In this document: piece after piece, positions 16,611-24,368 of the stretch
Position numbering within the stretch: the stretch's first letter is position 1
How the letters are laid out: each line of letters starts with the position of its first letter
DNA from: JAFLBD01 sp043754215
GTDB taxonomy: Bacteria > Armatimonadota > Fimbriimonadia > Fimbriimonadales > Fimbriimonadaceae
NCBI GenBank assembly: GCA_043754215.1
Contig: JAYUVF010000072.1
Span: forward strand, 3,591 to 67,590
Reading direction: 5' to 3'
Length of the DNA stretch: 64,000 nucleotides
Made by a program: the position numbers and the translations under genes
Notes under the pieces: model-generated
Database searches by the model: none
Seen by the model: the letters and a program-made list of their open reading frames with translations, nothing else
Told to the model about the DNA's origin: nothing

Positions 16611-18757
16611 GACCGTTTGTACTCGGGAATCCCGCTGATTGGGTCGTAGGCTCTAAGGGTCAAGTTGTTCGCAGAGCGACGACCGGGCCAGTGGTAGGGA
16701 ATGAAGACGGTGTCGGGTCGGATGGTCGTGACGACCTTGGCCTGAAGTACGACCTCGCCGCGTCGACTAGTGACTCGCATCCAGTCCTTGTCTGCTATGC
16801 CGTACTGAGCCGCCAAGGTGGGATGGATTTCCACGTAAGGCTCGGGGCAAAGGTCTACCAGACCGCCAATACGACGGGTTTGCGTTCCGCTGAGGTACTG
16901 CGAGACGACTCGTCCCGTGGTCAGCACAATCGGGAACTCGGCGTCCACCTCCTCGGTGGGCGGGCGGTAGGTCACGGCATTAAAGTGAGCCTTCTTGTCG
17001 TTCGTAAAGAACTTTAAATCCTCGTACAACCGTGGCGTCCCCGGGTGGTCTTCGGAGTAGCAGGGCCAAAACACGCCCATTTCGTCAACGATGCGCTGGT
17101 ACGTGATGCCCGAGTAGTCTGCCGTACCGCCCTTGCTTGCGACCCGCAACTCACTGAAAATATCCTCGGCTTTCTTGAAATGGTCGAAGAACCGACCTTG
17201 CCCAAGTCGCCGGGCGATTTCCAAGATGATTTCGGTGTCGGGCTTCGCGTTACCCGGCGGATCTACGGCCTTATTGATTTTAATCACCCGACCCTCGGCG
17301 CTGGTGCTCGTGCCTTCCTCTTCCTCGTGGAGCGAGCCAGCCAATACGATGTCTGCGTGGTGGGCGGTTTCGCTAAGGAAAAAGTCAATGGCCGTGTAAT
17401 GCTCCAGTTTTCCAAGCGCTTCCCGCGTGAAATTTGAGTCTGGCAACGAGACGAGCGGATTAAAGCAGATCGAGATCAGAGCTTTGATTTCTCCGCGATG
17501 AATCATCTCCATGATCTCGGGAGCGGTGTGCCCCTTGCCGGGCATTTCTTCGTCCGTGCATCCCCAAACGCTACAGATGTAGGCTCGATGCTCGGGGTTG
17601 GTGATGTCCCGATTGCCCGGGAGTTGGTCGCATTTGTGGCCGTGCTCACGCCCGCCTTGGCCGTTGCCTTGACCGGTGATGGTCCCATAGCCGCATCCCT
17701 TGCGGCCGATGCGCCCCGTAGCGAGCACGAGGTTGATGCAGGAAACCACGTTATCCACGCCTTTGGAACTGTGCTCGATCCCTCTCGCGTGGAGCAGAAA
17801 GCTCGTTTTGGCCTGTCCCCACATTCGCCCTGCGGCCTGGATGTCCTCAATCTTGACTCCAGAAATTCGGCTCGCGTCTTCCAGCGAGAGGGCAAGGGCG
17901 GCGGCTCGGGTTTCCTCCCAACCGGAGGTATACGCGTCTACGAATTCTTGGTTTACGTATCCCTCTTCGATCACCACGCGAAGGATGCCGAGGAGCAGCG
18001 CGGAGTCGGTCCCCGGAATCACCGGAAGATGGATGTCACAGGTTCGTGCTATGGGAGTGACGCGTGGGTCGATCACGATCAACTTCGCGCCTCGATCCCG
18101 AGCGCGCCATATGTAATCAGTGGTGATCGGCGAGCACTCGGCGACGTTCGTGCCGGCCAGCAGGATCACCTCGGCGTAGACGATGTCTTCCCAGGAATTA
18201 GCCGCGCGGTCGAGACCAAACGCCTTCTTGTTGCCAGCCCCGGCGCTAACCATGCAGAGGCGACCGTTATAATCAAGCTCCTGCGTCTGGACCCCGAGCC
18301 GGGCGAATTTACCCATCAGGTAGCTCTTTTCGTTGGTAAGAGAAACCCCCGAGAGCACCGCCACCGCGTTCTTTCCGTACTTCTCTTGAATCCGCTTAAT
18401 CTCGCTAACCGTGGTCGAAAACGCCTCGTCCCAGTTTATGGGGACAAAGCCAACTCTTTCCACTCGCTTCATTGGGTCCAGCAGCCGGTCAGGGTGCCCA
18501 CCTTGTAGGTAGCGCTTGACCCCTTTTGGGCACAGTTTCCCTTTGTTAAAGGGGAATTCTTCCCAAGGTTCAAAACCGATGACGCTGTTCCCTTTGACCT
18601 TGAGCTGGATACCGCACTGCATGCCGCAGAAGCAGCAATGGGTTTTGACCAGTTTGTCGGGTTCTGCTCGGCCCACCCAGCCGCCAGGCGGGACGCTTGC
18701 GGTGTGCGGCCCAAACTTGGTTTGGAGAGACTCAATGGGGGCGGGAAGCTTGGCCAT
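16568..18757 (-). CDS. nasA: Molybdopterin nitrate reductase catalytic subunit (NasC/NarB type)
   Basis: 729 residues. The N-terminus has CCFCGMQCG...KLCPKG, binding one [4Fe-4S] cluster. Near residue 165 NGRLCMVSA places Cys as the Mo ligand, and GQGNGQGGREHGHKCDQLPG near 365 is typical of the assimilatory NasC/NarB group. The C-terminal domain (LTTGRVVSQYLSGTQTRR...YHWPG) binds the second pterin. There is no Tat signal, so the enzyme is cytoplasmic and reduces nitrate to nitrite. Klebsiella-type NasA has an added C-terminal [2Fe-2S] domain; it is absent here. ATG 18757 has no Shine-Dalgarno but stands exactly at the predicted transcript start, so the mRNA is probably leaderless. Confidence 0.9.
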   Translation of the reverse strand: MAKLPAPIESLQTKFGPHTASVPPGGWVGRAEPDKLVKTHCCFCGMQCGIQLKVKGNSVIGFEPWEEFPFNKGKLCPKGVKRYLQGGHPDRLLDPMKRVERVGFVPINWDEAFSTTVSEIKRIQEKYGKNAVAVLSGVSLTNEKSYLMGKFARLGVQTQELDYNGRLCMVSAGAGNKKAFGLDRAANSWEDIVYAEVILLAGTNVAECSPITTDYIWRARDRGAKLIVIDPRVTPIARTCDIHLPVIPGTDSALLLGILRVVIEEGYVNQEFVDAYTSGWEETRAAALALSLEDASRISGVKIEDIQAAGRMWGQAKTSFLLHARGIEHSSKGVDNVVSCINLVLATGRIGRKGCGYGTITGQGNGQGGREHGHKCDQLPGNRDITNPEHRAYICSVWGCTDEEMPGKGHTAPEIMEMIHRGEIKALISICFNPLVSLPDSNFTREALGKLEHYTAIDFFLSETAHHADIVLAGSLHEEEEGTSTSAEGRVIKINKAVDPPGNAKPDTEIILEIARRLGQGRFFDHFKKAEDIFSELRVASKGGTADYSGITYQRIVDEMGVFWPCYSEDHPGTPRLYEDLKFFTNDKKAHFNAVTYRPPTEEVDAEFPIVLTTGRVVSQYLSGTQTRRIGGLVDLCPEPYVEIHPTLAAQYGIADKDWMRVTSRRGEVVLQAKVVTTIRPDTVFIPYHWPGRRSANNLTLRAYDPISGIPEYKRSCVKIERLERGPTD

Positions 18758-18763
18758 GGTTCA

Positions 18764-18806
18764 AGTATAGGCCTTGGTAGACAGGGTGGCGATGATTAAG
18801 ATCATA
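18764..18806 (-). promoter_or_regulatory. CRP-family site and -10 element of nasA (site A)
   Basis: GATGA-TTAAGA-TCATA (18791-18806) is centred at 18798.5, 41.5 bp upstream of the A of the nasA ATG. The hexamer TATACT (18769 to 18764 on the minus strand) is followed by 6 nt and then ATG, fitting positions -12 to -7 if transcription starts at the start codon. This is class II activator geometry. Confidence 0.75.
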
Positions 18807-18813
18807 GTGCTCA

Positions 18814-19563
18814 TCAGCGAATTAGCAACTTGACGACAGCCACCAGGAGGACCACCCCAAGCATTCGCCTCACACTGATGTCCGGCATTCGATTGGCCCC
18901 AATCCACCCCCCCACGATAGCGCCTAGGACGGCGACTGCAAGGACGGGCGAGTGCTCAATCACTGTTTTCTCCAGGGTGCTCGAACGAGCGGCTAGCCCC
19001 GCCAATGAGTTGAAAAAGATGAAGAGTGCGGACACCGCGGCGGTCTGCTTAGCGTTTGCCCATCCAAAGAAGAGGATGAGAGGGCTGAGGAAAATGCCGC
19101 CTCCAACCCCCACAATGCCGCTCAAGAGTCCGATGCCGGCGCCGATCCCGATTTGTAGCCAAAGCTTAGGCTCACTTCGCTGGTCCGATGAATTCGGGGA
19201 CTTTACGAGAAGAGCGATGGCGGCGTAAAGGAGCACGATGGCTAACAGAATTTTGTGGAAAGAGCCGGGCAAGTGCAATGATCCGCCCATGAAGGCCAGC
19301 GGAACTGACCCGAGCAAGAACGGCCAGGCCAACTGCCAACTGAAGTGTCGTGAGCGCTGGAAGAGCACGAACGCAACGAGAGAAACCGCTACGTTCATAG
19401 CGAGGGCAAGCGTGGAGGCGTCCTTTGTCGCCATTGGGGTAAACGCCATGAGCGCCAAGTACCCGGAGGCACCCCCGTGCCCGACTGCGCTGTAGGCGAC
19501 AGCCACCACAAGCGCCCCCAGCATGAACAAGGGATCGTGCGGGTCAAGCATCCCGGAGCCCAT
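18814..19563 (-). CDS. TSUP/TauE-SafE family membrane permease
   Basis: 249 residues with about eight hydrophobic segments and the repeated family motifs: AYSAVGHGGASGYLAL near the N-terminus and GIVGVGGGIFLSPLILFFGW in the middle. TSUP proteins export or import sulfite, thiosulfate, sulfonates or related small anions. The start overlaps the stop of the MoaE-MoeB-rhodanese gene by 20 nt (or 8 nt with the in-frame ATG 19551), so it is the last gene of the molybdenum-cofactor operon. A sulfur-related role feeding dithiolene synthesis, or anion efflux, is inference from position only. Confidence 0.85.
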   Translation of the reverse strand: MGSGMLDPHDPLFMLGALVVAVAYSAVGHGGASGYLALMAFTPMATKDASTLALAMNVAVSLVAFVLFQRSRHFSWQLAWPFLLGSVPLAFMGGSLHLPGSFHKILLAIVLLYAAIALLVKSPNSSDQRSEPKLWLQIGIGAGIGLLSGIVGVGGGIFLSPLILFFGWANAKQTAAVSALFIFFNSLAGLAARSSTLEKTVIEHSPVLAVAVLGAIVGGWIGANRMPDISVRRMLGVVLLVAVVKLLIR

Positions 19564-20986
19564 CCAGGCCGCCCTTCAGACTGTAAACGCCCTCAACGCC
19601 CCGCGCTTGCAGTTCAGAAGCGAGCTTAAAGCTGCGCTTTCCCGTCGCGCATACCAGCAGGACAGGCGAGTTGACTGCTTCCGCCTTGAAGTCAGATGCA
19701 GGCACTCTCCGGTGGGGGATGTTCAGTTTGGGGAGTTCATCTAGCTCGCGAATATCCACCACCTGGACTTCCCCGAGCGCGGTACGGGCAGCGACTAAAG
19801 AGTTAAACTCGAATCCGTTAAACTTACATTCAATGCGGCCCTCACAGCCCGCACAGCCGTGACGAAGGTCGCGCCGAATCAGCGTCGTTTCACCCGTGCG
19901 CAGGTCCATTAGAAGTAGGCGATGGGAAAGGAGTTCACCGTAGTTGAGGACTCCTTTCAGCACTTCGTTTGCTTGCATGACGCCGAGCAGGCCCGGCACC
20001 ACCCCTAGGACCCCGGTTTCGGCGCACGTGCCCACGCAGTCATCGGAAGGGAGGTCCGGGAACAGGCAGTTGAGACAGGGCCCATCCGGCAAGACCGTCA
20101 TGAGTTGGCCCTCGAACCGATGGACACTGGCGGAAATGAGCGGCTTACTGTGCCTTCGGCAAGCAGCATTCAGGAGTGCCTTCACCCGCAGAGAGTCCGT
20201 TCCATCAACAATCCAATCGTAGGCCGCAACGAGGGTGTCCACGTTCGATTCATCGAGCTTGACCGGATGAGCTTCGAGGGTCACGGTGGGCCTAAGTTTC
20301 TTAGCAAAGGAAGCGGCGCGCTCGGCCTTACTTCGACCCACGTCTTGAGCTTGATAGATGACTTGCCGGTGGAGGTTGCTGAGGTCAACGAGGTCGTCAT
20401 CGACCAGTCCAATTGTCCCGATTCCTGCCCCAGTTAGGTACGGAAGTGAGCCCGCGCCTAGCCCGCCCAAGCCCACAAGGAGGACTCTAGCGTCAAGCAA
20501 TTTTTGCTGGCCTTGCTCACCTACTTCCGAGAGTCGCCGCTGGCGATCAAAGTACAGCTCGGCGAGATTTGAGGTCGGGGAAGCCTCGCCTGCCGCGACC
20601 CAAACGAAATCTCCTTCGGCGAACGTCTCTCGCTTCCAAATTGGCACGCGGAATTTGAGCTGGTCGATAATCCACTCGCAGGCGGCAAATGCCTCGCGGC
20701 GGTGGGGGGCCGCGGTTTGGATGGTAACCGCCGTTTCGCCGATTTCAAGAACTCCTATGCGGTGGTTTACCGCGGCGTCCAGAAGCCCGAAGCGTGATAT
20801 TGCCTCGGCGACGAGCTTGTCTCCCTCGATCTGGGCAAGCTCCGGATACGCCTCATACTCCAATCCGAGCACTTCGCGTCCATCCGCGTGGTCTCGAACC
20901 TTCCCCTCGAATATCACGAATCCCCCCGCCCCGGTTTGGGTCATTTCGGTCGGTTTAATCGGCTCGCTGGAGAGAGAAAATGTCAT
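19544..20986 (-). CDS. Three-domain fusion: MoaE, MoeB/ThiF and rhodanese
   Basis: 480 residues in three parts. Residues 1-135 are MoaE, the large subunit of molybdopterin synthase (GGFVIFEGKVRD, AAPHRREAF, VPIWKRETF with catalytic Lys). Residues 145-385 are a MoeB/ThiF adenylating enzyme (VGLGGLGAGSLPYL, LVDDDLVDLSNLHRQ, with a CLNC...CAGC zinc site) that activates the MoaD C-terminus. Residues 395-480 are a rhodanese domain (VVDIRELDE, active-site LLVCATGKRS) that can supply persulfide sulfur. One chain thus covers adenylation, sulfuration and sulfur transfer. The ATG is directly adjacent to the moaD stop. MoeB-rhodanese fusions are known (MOCS3-like); adding MoaE in front is uncommon in my knowledge. 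Confidence 0.9.
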   Translation of the reverse strand: MTFSLSSEPIKPTEMTQTGAGGFVIFEGKVRDHADGREVLGLEYEAYPELAQIEGDKLVAEAISRFGLLDAAVNHRIGVLEIGETAVTIQTAAPHRREAFAACEWIIDQLKFRVPIWKRETFAEGDFVWVAAGEASPTSNLAELYFDRQRRLSEVGEQGQQKLLDARVLLVGLGGLGAGSLPYLTGAGIGTIGLVDDDLVDLSNLHRQVIYQAQDVGRSKAERAASFAKKLRPTVTLEAHPVKLDESNVDTLVAAYDWIVDGTDSLRVKALLNAACRRHSKPLISASVHRFEGQLMTVLPDGPCLNCLFPDLPSDDCVGTCAETGVLGVVPGLLGVMQANEVLKGVLNYGELLSHRLLLMDLRTGETTLIRRDLRHGCAGCEGRIECKFNGFEFNSLVAARTALGEVQVVDIRELDELPKLNIPHRRVPASDFKAEAVNSPVLLVCATGKRSFKLASELQARGVEGVYSLKGGLDGLRDA

Positions 20987-21226
20987 CTATCCTCCGGCAA
21001 CTGGGGGCAGAAGGACCACTTCGTCGCCTTCTTGTATCAGTATCGAGTCCTCTGCGAAGGCTCCATTGATGGCGATCCGAATAAGCGGCGAAGGAAGCCC
21101 CAGCTGACGGCTGACAATGAGCTCGTCAACTAGCTCCCGAGCGGTTTGGGCTTGCGTCGAGACGACTTCTTCCGCGCACCCCGCTCGGTCACGTAAGATG
21201 GCGAAGTATCGAACGGTCACTTTCAT
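20987..21226 (-). CDS. moaD: Molybdopterin synthase small subunit
   Basis: 79 residues from ATG 21226, which overlaps the moeA stop as ATGA. Ubiquitin-like fold: VTVRYFAILRDRAG, then GDEVVLLPPVAGG, ending in the Gly-Gly that becomes the thiocarboxylate sulfur donor. It is adenylated and sulfurated by the MoeB and rhodanese parts of the next protein and pairs with its MoaE part. A longer start at 21241 would add MEHCG and lie inside moeA. Confidence 0.92.
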   Translation of the reverse strand: MKVTVRYFAILRDRAGCAEEVVSTQAQTARELVDELIVSRQLGLPSPLIRIAINGAFAEDSILIQEGDEVVLLPPVAGG

Positions 21227-22386
21227 GCCGCAATGCTCCATGGAAACGGTGCGTACTCAACCAGTTCCCCCGGGGCGAGGGTGGATATCTCGGCGGGAAG
21301 TCGTGCGAGTCCGGATGCCGCTGAGAGTCCACTCGTCGCGTGAGATCCAACCGCGGGATTTAGCACTAGCTTTTGAGTCTCGGGGGAGAGCCTAGCGGGA
21401 ACGAACTCGACACGACCTGGTTTTCGGGAAAAGCCGTCAGCGAGTGACAAGGGATGGAAGACGATGGGCTCGCCAAGGTACTCGCGGACGAACAGGCAGA
21501 AGGTGATCAGTGCCGACATGGGGTTTCCCGGCAAGCCGAACCATGCCGTTTTATCGCCGTGCACACCGAAGGAGATCGGCTTCCCCGGTTTGATGGCAGC
21601 TCCCGAAAACAGGATCTCGAACCCGTGCTTCGCGACCGAGGGACGCACGAAGTCGTGGTCGCCCACCGAAACTCCGCCGATGGTCAGAATTAAGTCGTGA
21701 TCCGGCTGCAATTTCTGGATTGCCCTGAAGGTCGACTCTGCATCATCCGTAACCGTTTGTCGAGTCACTATGCACCCCATCTGTTCAAGGATAAGAGAAA
21801 TTCCTATAGAGTTGGAATCGTATACTCGACCGGCGATATAGGGCTCGCCGGGCGTCAACAGCTCCGCGCCCGTGCTGAGCAACGCGACGCGGGGCATGGA
21901 CTCGACGATTACGCACGCTAGCCCTTGGGCTGCGAGGGCTGCCACGACCGGTGGCGTGATTTTGGAAGCCGCCGAAAATAGGGGCGAGCCGCTCGGGAAC
22001 TCTTCGCCTTTGATGCGGATGTGCGCTCCCGGCCTGACGGGAGCCGCTCGGAGTTGATCGTCCTGAACCTCTGCCTCCTCTTGGGGGATAACGGCGAGGG
22101 CGCCCTCCGGTACTAGGGACCCGGTGTTGATCCGAATCGCATGGCCGGGCGCGAGGGCAGGGCCGATCGACCCGGCGGGAGCAGCACCGATAATCTGCCA
22201 GGGGCCCTCCAGCGATCCCACGCCGAACCCGTCCATCGCGCTATTCGTGTACGGCGGCGAATCGAGAACGGCGCAGACGGCACTGGCGAGCCGACGACCA
22301 TTCGCCCGCGCCAGCGGAACGCTGAGCGGCTTAGGGCACCAACGGTTGGCACGCACGATGCTGAGTGCCTCCTCAAATCCGATCAA
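21223..22386 (-). CDS. moeA: Molybdopterin molybdenumtransferase
   Basis: 387 residues with MoeA domains in order: N-terminal domain with SPPYTNSAMDGFGV, the MPT-binding-like domain with TGAELLTPGE and TIGGVSVGDHDFV, GLPGNPMSALITF, and a C-terminal beta domain. It inserts Mo into MPT-AMP in the cytoplasm. The ATG overlaps the moaC-mogA stop by 4 nt and its stop overlaps moaD, so translation is coupled along the operon. Confidence 0.93.
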   Translation of the reverse strand: MIGFEEALSIVRANRWCPKPLSVPLARANGRRLASAVCAVLDSPPYTNSAMDGFGVGSLEGPWQIIGAAPAGSIGPALAPGHAIRINTGSLVPEGALAVIPQEEAEVQDDQLRAAPVRPGAHIRIKGEEFPSGSPLFSAASKITPPVVAALAAQGLACVIVESMPRVALLSTGAELLTPGEPYIAGRVYDSNSIGISLILEQMGCIVTRQTVTDDAESTFRAIQKLQPDHDLILTIGGVSVGDHDFVRPSVAKHGFEILFSGAAIKPGKPISFGVHGDKTAWFGLPGNPMSALITFCLFVREYLGEPIVFHPLSLADGFSRKPGRVEFVPARLSPETQKLVLNPAVGSHATSGLSAASGLARLPAEISTLAPGELVEYAPFPWSIAA

Positions 22387-23285
22387 GAATGAGCCCCTCC
22401 AGCGAGCATTGCCTTGGCATGCAAAAGCGCGGGGAAGATGGCGGCGAGCGCGTCCTCGCAGGCGCCAGGGGAGCCAGGCAACGCGACGATGACGGATGAG
22501 CCAACGACGCCAGCGACGGAGCGGCTGAACATGGCGGTTTTCATCCGGTCTTGCCCGTAACTTCGGAGCGACTCAACCACTCCTGGTAACTCGATTGAAA
22601 GCAGAGGCGAAATGACCTCAGGAGTGATGTCGCGCGGTCCGATGCCCGTGCCGCCCGTCACGAGAATGATGTCCAGCCCCTCCTCAATCCATTGCTGGAC
22701 GGTCGCTCGGATGGCGTCCGGCTCGTCGGGAACCAGGTTGCGGCTTACTTGCGCAGCTTCCAAGCCCAGCAGCCCCCGCTCTAAGATTTCTCCTGAAACA
22801 TCAATATATTCTCCAGCGGCTGCACGGTCGCTTACCGTAAGAACGCCCGCAGACCACCCTCCAGAAACAGTGAAGTCGCTCTTACCCCCCTTCTTATCGA
22901 GGAGCTTGATCGTGACAATCTCCATCTCCTCATCGAGCATCTTCAACATGTCGTAAAGGGTCAGGACAGCGGCGGCGGCGGCCGTCATCGCCTCCATCTC
23001 CACTCCCGTTTTGGCGACCGTTTTGACGCAGACGTCCACGATAATCCGGTCCTCTTGAAGATCAAAGTCCACCCCCACAAATTCAATGGGGATGTTGTGG
23101 CAGTAGGGAATCCAGTCGGTCGTTTTCTTGGCCGCGATAACCGCCGCCGCCTTAGCGATCGGTAGTGGGTCACCCTTTGGGACTTTTCCCTGCCGGATCG
23201 CCGCGACTGTAGCCGCGCACGCAGTCAGTTCAGCACGGGCTTTTGCCGTCCGAAGGGTAGTGGTTTTGAAGGAAACGTCTCTCAT
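22383..23285 (-). CDS. Bifunctional MoaC-MogA/MoaB fusion
   Basis: 300 residues from ATG 23285, which overlaps the moaA stop as ATGA. Residues 1-145 are MoaC (cyclic pyranopterin monophosphate synthase): KKTTDWIPYCHNIPIEFVGVDF and AKTGVEMEAMTAA hold the active-site Lys, His and Glu residues. Residues 150-300 are a MogA/MoaB MPT adenylyltransferase (GVLTVSDRAAAGEYIDVSG, LVTGGTGIGPRDITPE, ALPGSPGACEDAL). Fusion joins an early and a late step of the pathway. An upstream in-frame ATG at 23327 adds 14 residues and is less likely because it ignores the coupled start. Confidence 0.92.
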   Translation of the reverse strand: MRDVSFKTTTLRTAKARAELTACAATVAAIRQGKVPKGDPLPIAKAAAVIAAKKTTDWIPYCHNIPIEFVGVDFDLQEDRIIVDVCVKTVAKTGVEMEAMTAAAAAVLTLYDMLKMLDEEMEIVTIKLLDKKGGKSDFTVSGGWSAGVLTVSDRAAAGEYIDVSGEILERGLLGLEAAQVSRNLVPDEPDAIRATVQQWIEEGLDIILVTGGTGIGPRDITPEVISPLLSIELPGVVESLRSYGQDRMKTAMFSRSVAGVVGSSVIVALPGSPGACEDALAAIFPALLHAKAMLAGGAHS

Positions 23286-24286
23286 CCGCCGATTTGCACC
23301 ATGCTCAATTGATCCAATTGCTTCCAATTATCCATCGGCGGATGCCCCGCCCACTTGGTTTTCAAGTCCGCCCGAACCGCGTCGGCGATCTCAACATCAG
23401 AAGCGCCCGCCCGTAGTCGGTCTCGCAAGCTGGTGCGTTGAGGTAGGAAAAGGCAAGTCTTAACGTGCCCGTCGGCGGTGAGCCGGATGCGGTTGCATCC
23501 GTCGCAGAAGCTCTCCGTCACACTCGTAACGAACCCCACCGTGCCTTGGAATCCCGCGATTGAAAACTCCTTCGCCACATCTGAGCAGTGCCCTCGAATC
23601 GGTTCCAGTTTGAAGTGAGCGTCCAAAACTGCCCTCATCTCCGCGTACCCAAAAACTCGACTAGCCTTCCACAAATTGCCCGCGAACGGCATGAACTCTA
23701 TAAATCTCACTTGGACCGGGCGGGTTTGGGTGAACTTAACAAAGTCGATCAACTCATCGTCGTTCATTCCCGGCATGACCACAACGTTGACTTTGGTCGG
23801 GATGCCCGCCCTGATCGTAGCGTCGATTCCAGCCAAGACTTGGGGCAAGGCGTCGCGCCGAGTGATTTCAGCGAAGCGGTCGCGCCGGAGGGAGTCGATA
23901 CTGACGTTAATGCCACTGAGACCGGCATCTTTCAAGGCCTGAGCGATCCTCTCGAGTGACGAGCCGTTGGTGGTTAGGAGCAACTTGATCGTCGGGTTAG
24001 CCCGACGAAGCGATCCAAGTAGCTCCATGAACCCTCGCCGCACGGTGGGTTCACCTCCCGTGAGCCGTACCTTGGTCACACCCATTCGCACAAAGATGCC
24101 CACCAGGCGCTCGATCTCCTCAAGCGAGAGGATCTCGGCTCGATCCTTCCATTCCACTCCCTCCGCTGGCATGCAGTATTGGCATCGGAAGTTGCACCGG
24201 TCCGTCAGGGAGACGCGCAAATAGTTGTGCGGCCTCCCGTGGGAATCCACAAGTTCGTCCCAATCCGACTCCGAGTGGATGTGCAC
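23282..24286 (-). CDS. moaA: GTP 3',8-cyclase (radical SAM)
   Basis: 334 residues from GTG 24286. CNFRCQYC near residue 35 binds the radical-SAM [4Fe-4S] cluster, LTGGEPTVRR binds SAM, and a C-terminal CDGCNRIRLTADGHVKTC binds the second cluster. It makes 3',8-cyclo-GTP from GTP. The frame is open upstream to 24424, but that stretch has no MoaA-like sequence and runs through a regulatory site into the divergent narK gene. GTG 24286 is exactly 41.5 bp from the centre of that site with CAGAAT at -12 to -7, so a leaderless GTG start is the best choice. Usual MoaA length is about 330. Confidence 0.9.
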   Translation of the reverse strand: MHIHSESDWDELVDSHGRPHNYLRVSLTDRCNFRCQYCMPAEGVEWKDRAEILSLEEIERLVGIFVRMGVTKVRLTGGEPTVRRGFMELLGSLRRANPTIKLLLTTNGSSLERIAQALKDAGLSGINVSIDSLRRDRFAEITRRDALPQVLAGIDATIRAGIPTKVNVVVMPGMNDDELIDFVKFTQTRPVQVRFIEFMPFAGNLWKASRVFGYAEMRAVLDAHFKLEPIRGHCSDVAKEFSIAGFQGTVGFVTSVTESFCDGCNRIRLTADGHVKTCLFLPQRTSLRDRLRAGASDVEIADAVRADLKTKWAGHPPMDNWKQLDQLSMVQIGG

Positions 24287-24292
24287 CCCATC

Positions 24293-24362
24293 ATTCTGCC
24301 TGATCGATCTTGGGGGAAGCATGATTCCGATCATAGCGGCGAGCGGTTCGCGGGTCAATACT
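24293..24362. promoter_or_regulatory. Divergent CRP-family site between moaA and narK1 (site B)
   Basis: CATGA-TTCCGA-TCATA (24320-24335), centre 24327.5. To the right, AATACT (24357-24362), 6 nt, then the narK1 ATG at 24369, which is 41.5 bp from the centre. To the left, CAGAAT (24298 to 24293 on the minus strand), 6 nt, then GTG 24286 of moaA, also 41.5 bp from the centre. One palindrome can therefore activate both directions, both with leaderless transcripts. Confidence 0.75.
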
Positions 24363-24368
24363 TGGACC

